From: Nocardia panacis
Lineage (GTDB): Bacteria; Actinomycetota; Actinomycetes; Mycobacteriales; Mycobacteriaceae
Reading direction: 5' to 3'
Assembly (NCBI RefSeq): GCF_003598715.1
Contig: NZ_QZFU01000015.1
Coordinates: forward strand, 1-64,000
DNA: 64,000 bases
The stretch's first letter is position 1. Each line of letters starts with the position of its first letter. This document shows, piece by piece, positions 63,930 through 64,000 of the stretch. The notes below the pieces were generated by a model. The model had not been told where the DNA came from, made no database searches, and saw nothing but the letters and a program-made list of their open reading frames with translations. The translations under genes were made by a program, and so were the position numbers.

Positions 63930-64000
63930 ATGCCCATCGAATACGCCGAAGCAAGCATCGGAACCCACGAACTGCCGACGGCGACCGCGCTGTTGCGCGC
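63930..64000 (+). CDS. Start of a gene running off the window
   Basis: ATG 63930 begins an open frame to the window end (MPIEYAEASIGTHELPTATA), with G/C third positions and GGGGA 8 nt upstream. Only 23 residues are visible, so no function can be given. An ATG at 63923 is in another frame. Confidence 0.55.
   Translation, partial: MPIEYAEASIGTHELPTATALLR

Overview
The window is chromosomal DNA of a high-GC actinobacterium, most probably a Nocardia-like member of the Mycobacteriales. The evidence is strong G/C bias at third codon positions, frequent GTG and TTG starts, a mycobacterial-type gene order (second SSB, EttA, giant NAD-glutamate dehydrogenase, thioesterase and a 217-residue hypothetical, the order I recall from M. 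tuberculosis Rv2478c-Rv2474c), a CopD-CtaG fusion, DesA-type acyl-ACP desaturase and an MptA/B-type mannosyltransferase. I see no phage genes, insertion sequences or CRISPR array.

Layout. 0.1-2.4 kb: cupin regulator divergent from azlCD, then two small secreted proteins. 2.5-11.2 kb: the conserved gdh-ettA-ssb block. 11.4-16.8 kb: GH3 beta-glucosidase, threonine dehydratase-like enzyme and CopD-CtaG. 17.0-17.7 kb: one tRNA-Arg followed by a gene-free stretch of short palindromes and a 30-bp tandem repeat. 17.7-20.0 kb: AraC regulator, then a RelA/SpoT-domain protein (possible alarmone-synthetase toxin, apparently frameshifted) with a possible immunity gene. 20.1-25.1 kb: VKOR, desaturase, an Aer-like PAS protein and, divergent from it, cytochrome oxidase subunit I. 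25.1-31.5 kb: DinB/WYL pair, MocR/EamA pair with overlapping start codons, and an MBL-fold/FAD-monooxygenase pair. 31.5-34.7 kb: a compact RiPP locus with a 58-residue precursor, an FxsB-like radical SAM/SPASM maturase and a HEXXH protein. 35-38 kb: amidase, a hypothetical, and an ornithine cyclodeaminase-like enzyme. 38.1-42.4 kb: an aliphatic amidase system (MarR, AmiC, then amiS-amiE-amiB) lacking AmiR, with a tandem palindromic operator. 42.4-48.2 kb: four regulator/target modules, three of them with clear operators (TetR/acyl-CoA dehydrogenase, HxlR/MFS, MarR/membrane protein). 48.2-55.1 kb: mannosyltransferase and assorted small enzymes, with unusual G/T-rich codon use at the left end. 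55.2-58.3 kb: an ATP-grasp protein and a family 2A encapsulin with its cysteine desulfurase cargo. 58.5-62.4 kb: regulator plus a complete ABC-2 exporter. 62.4-64.0 kb: DUF4389 membrane protein, a small hypothetical, and the start of a gene that runs off the window.

Systems of most interest are the FxS-type RiPP locus with an internal rather than terminal FxS motif, the encapsulin operon whose cargo enzyme has only a short N-terminal extension, the AmiC/MarR-controlled amidase operon, the broken RelA/SpoT-domain gene, and a sharply bounded codon-usage island inside gdh. Functions are assigned from motifs and family knowledge; no database search was run.
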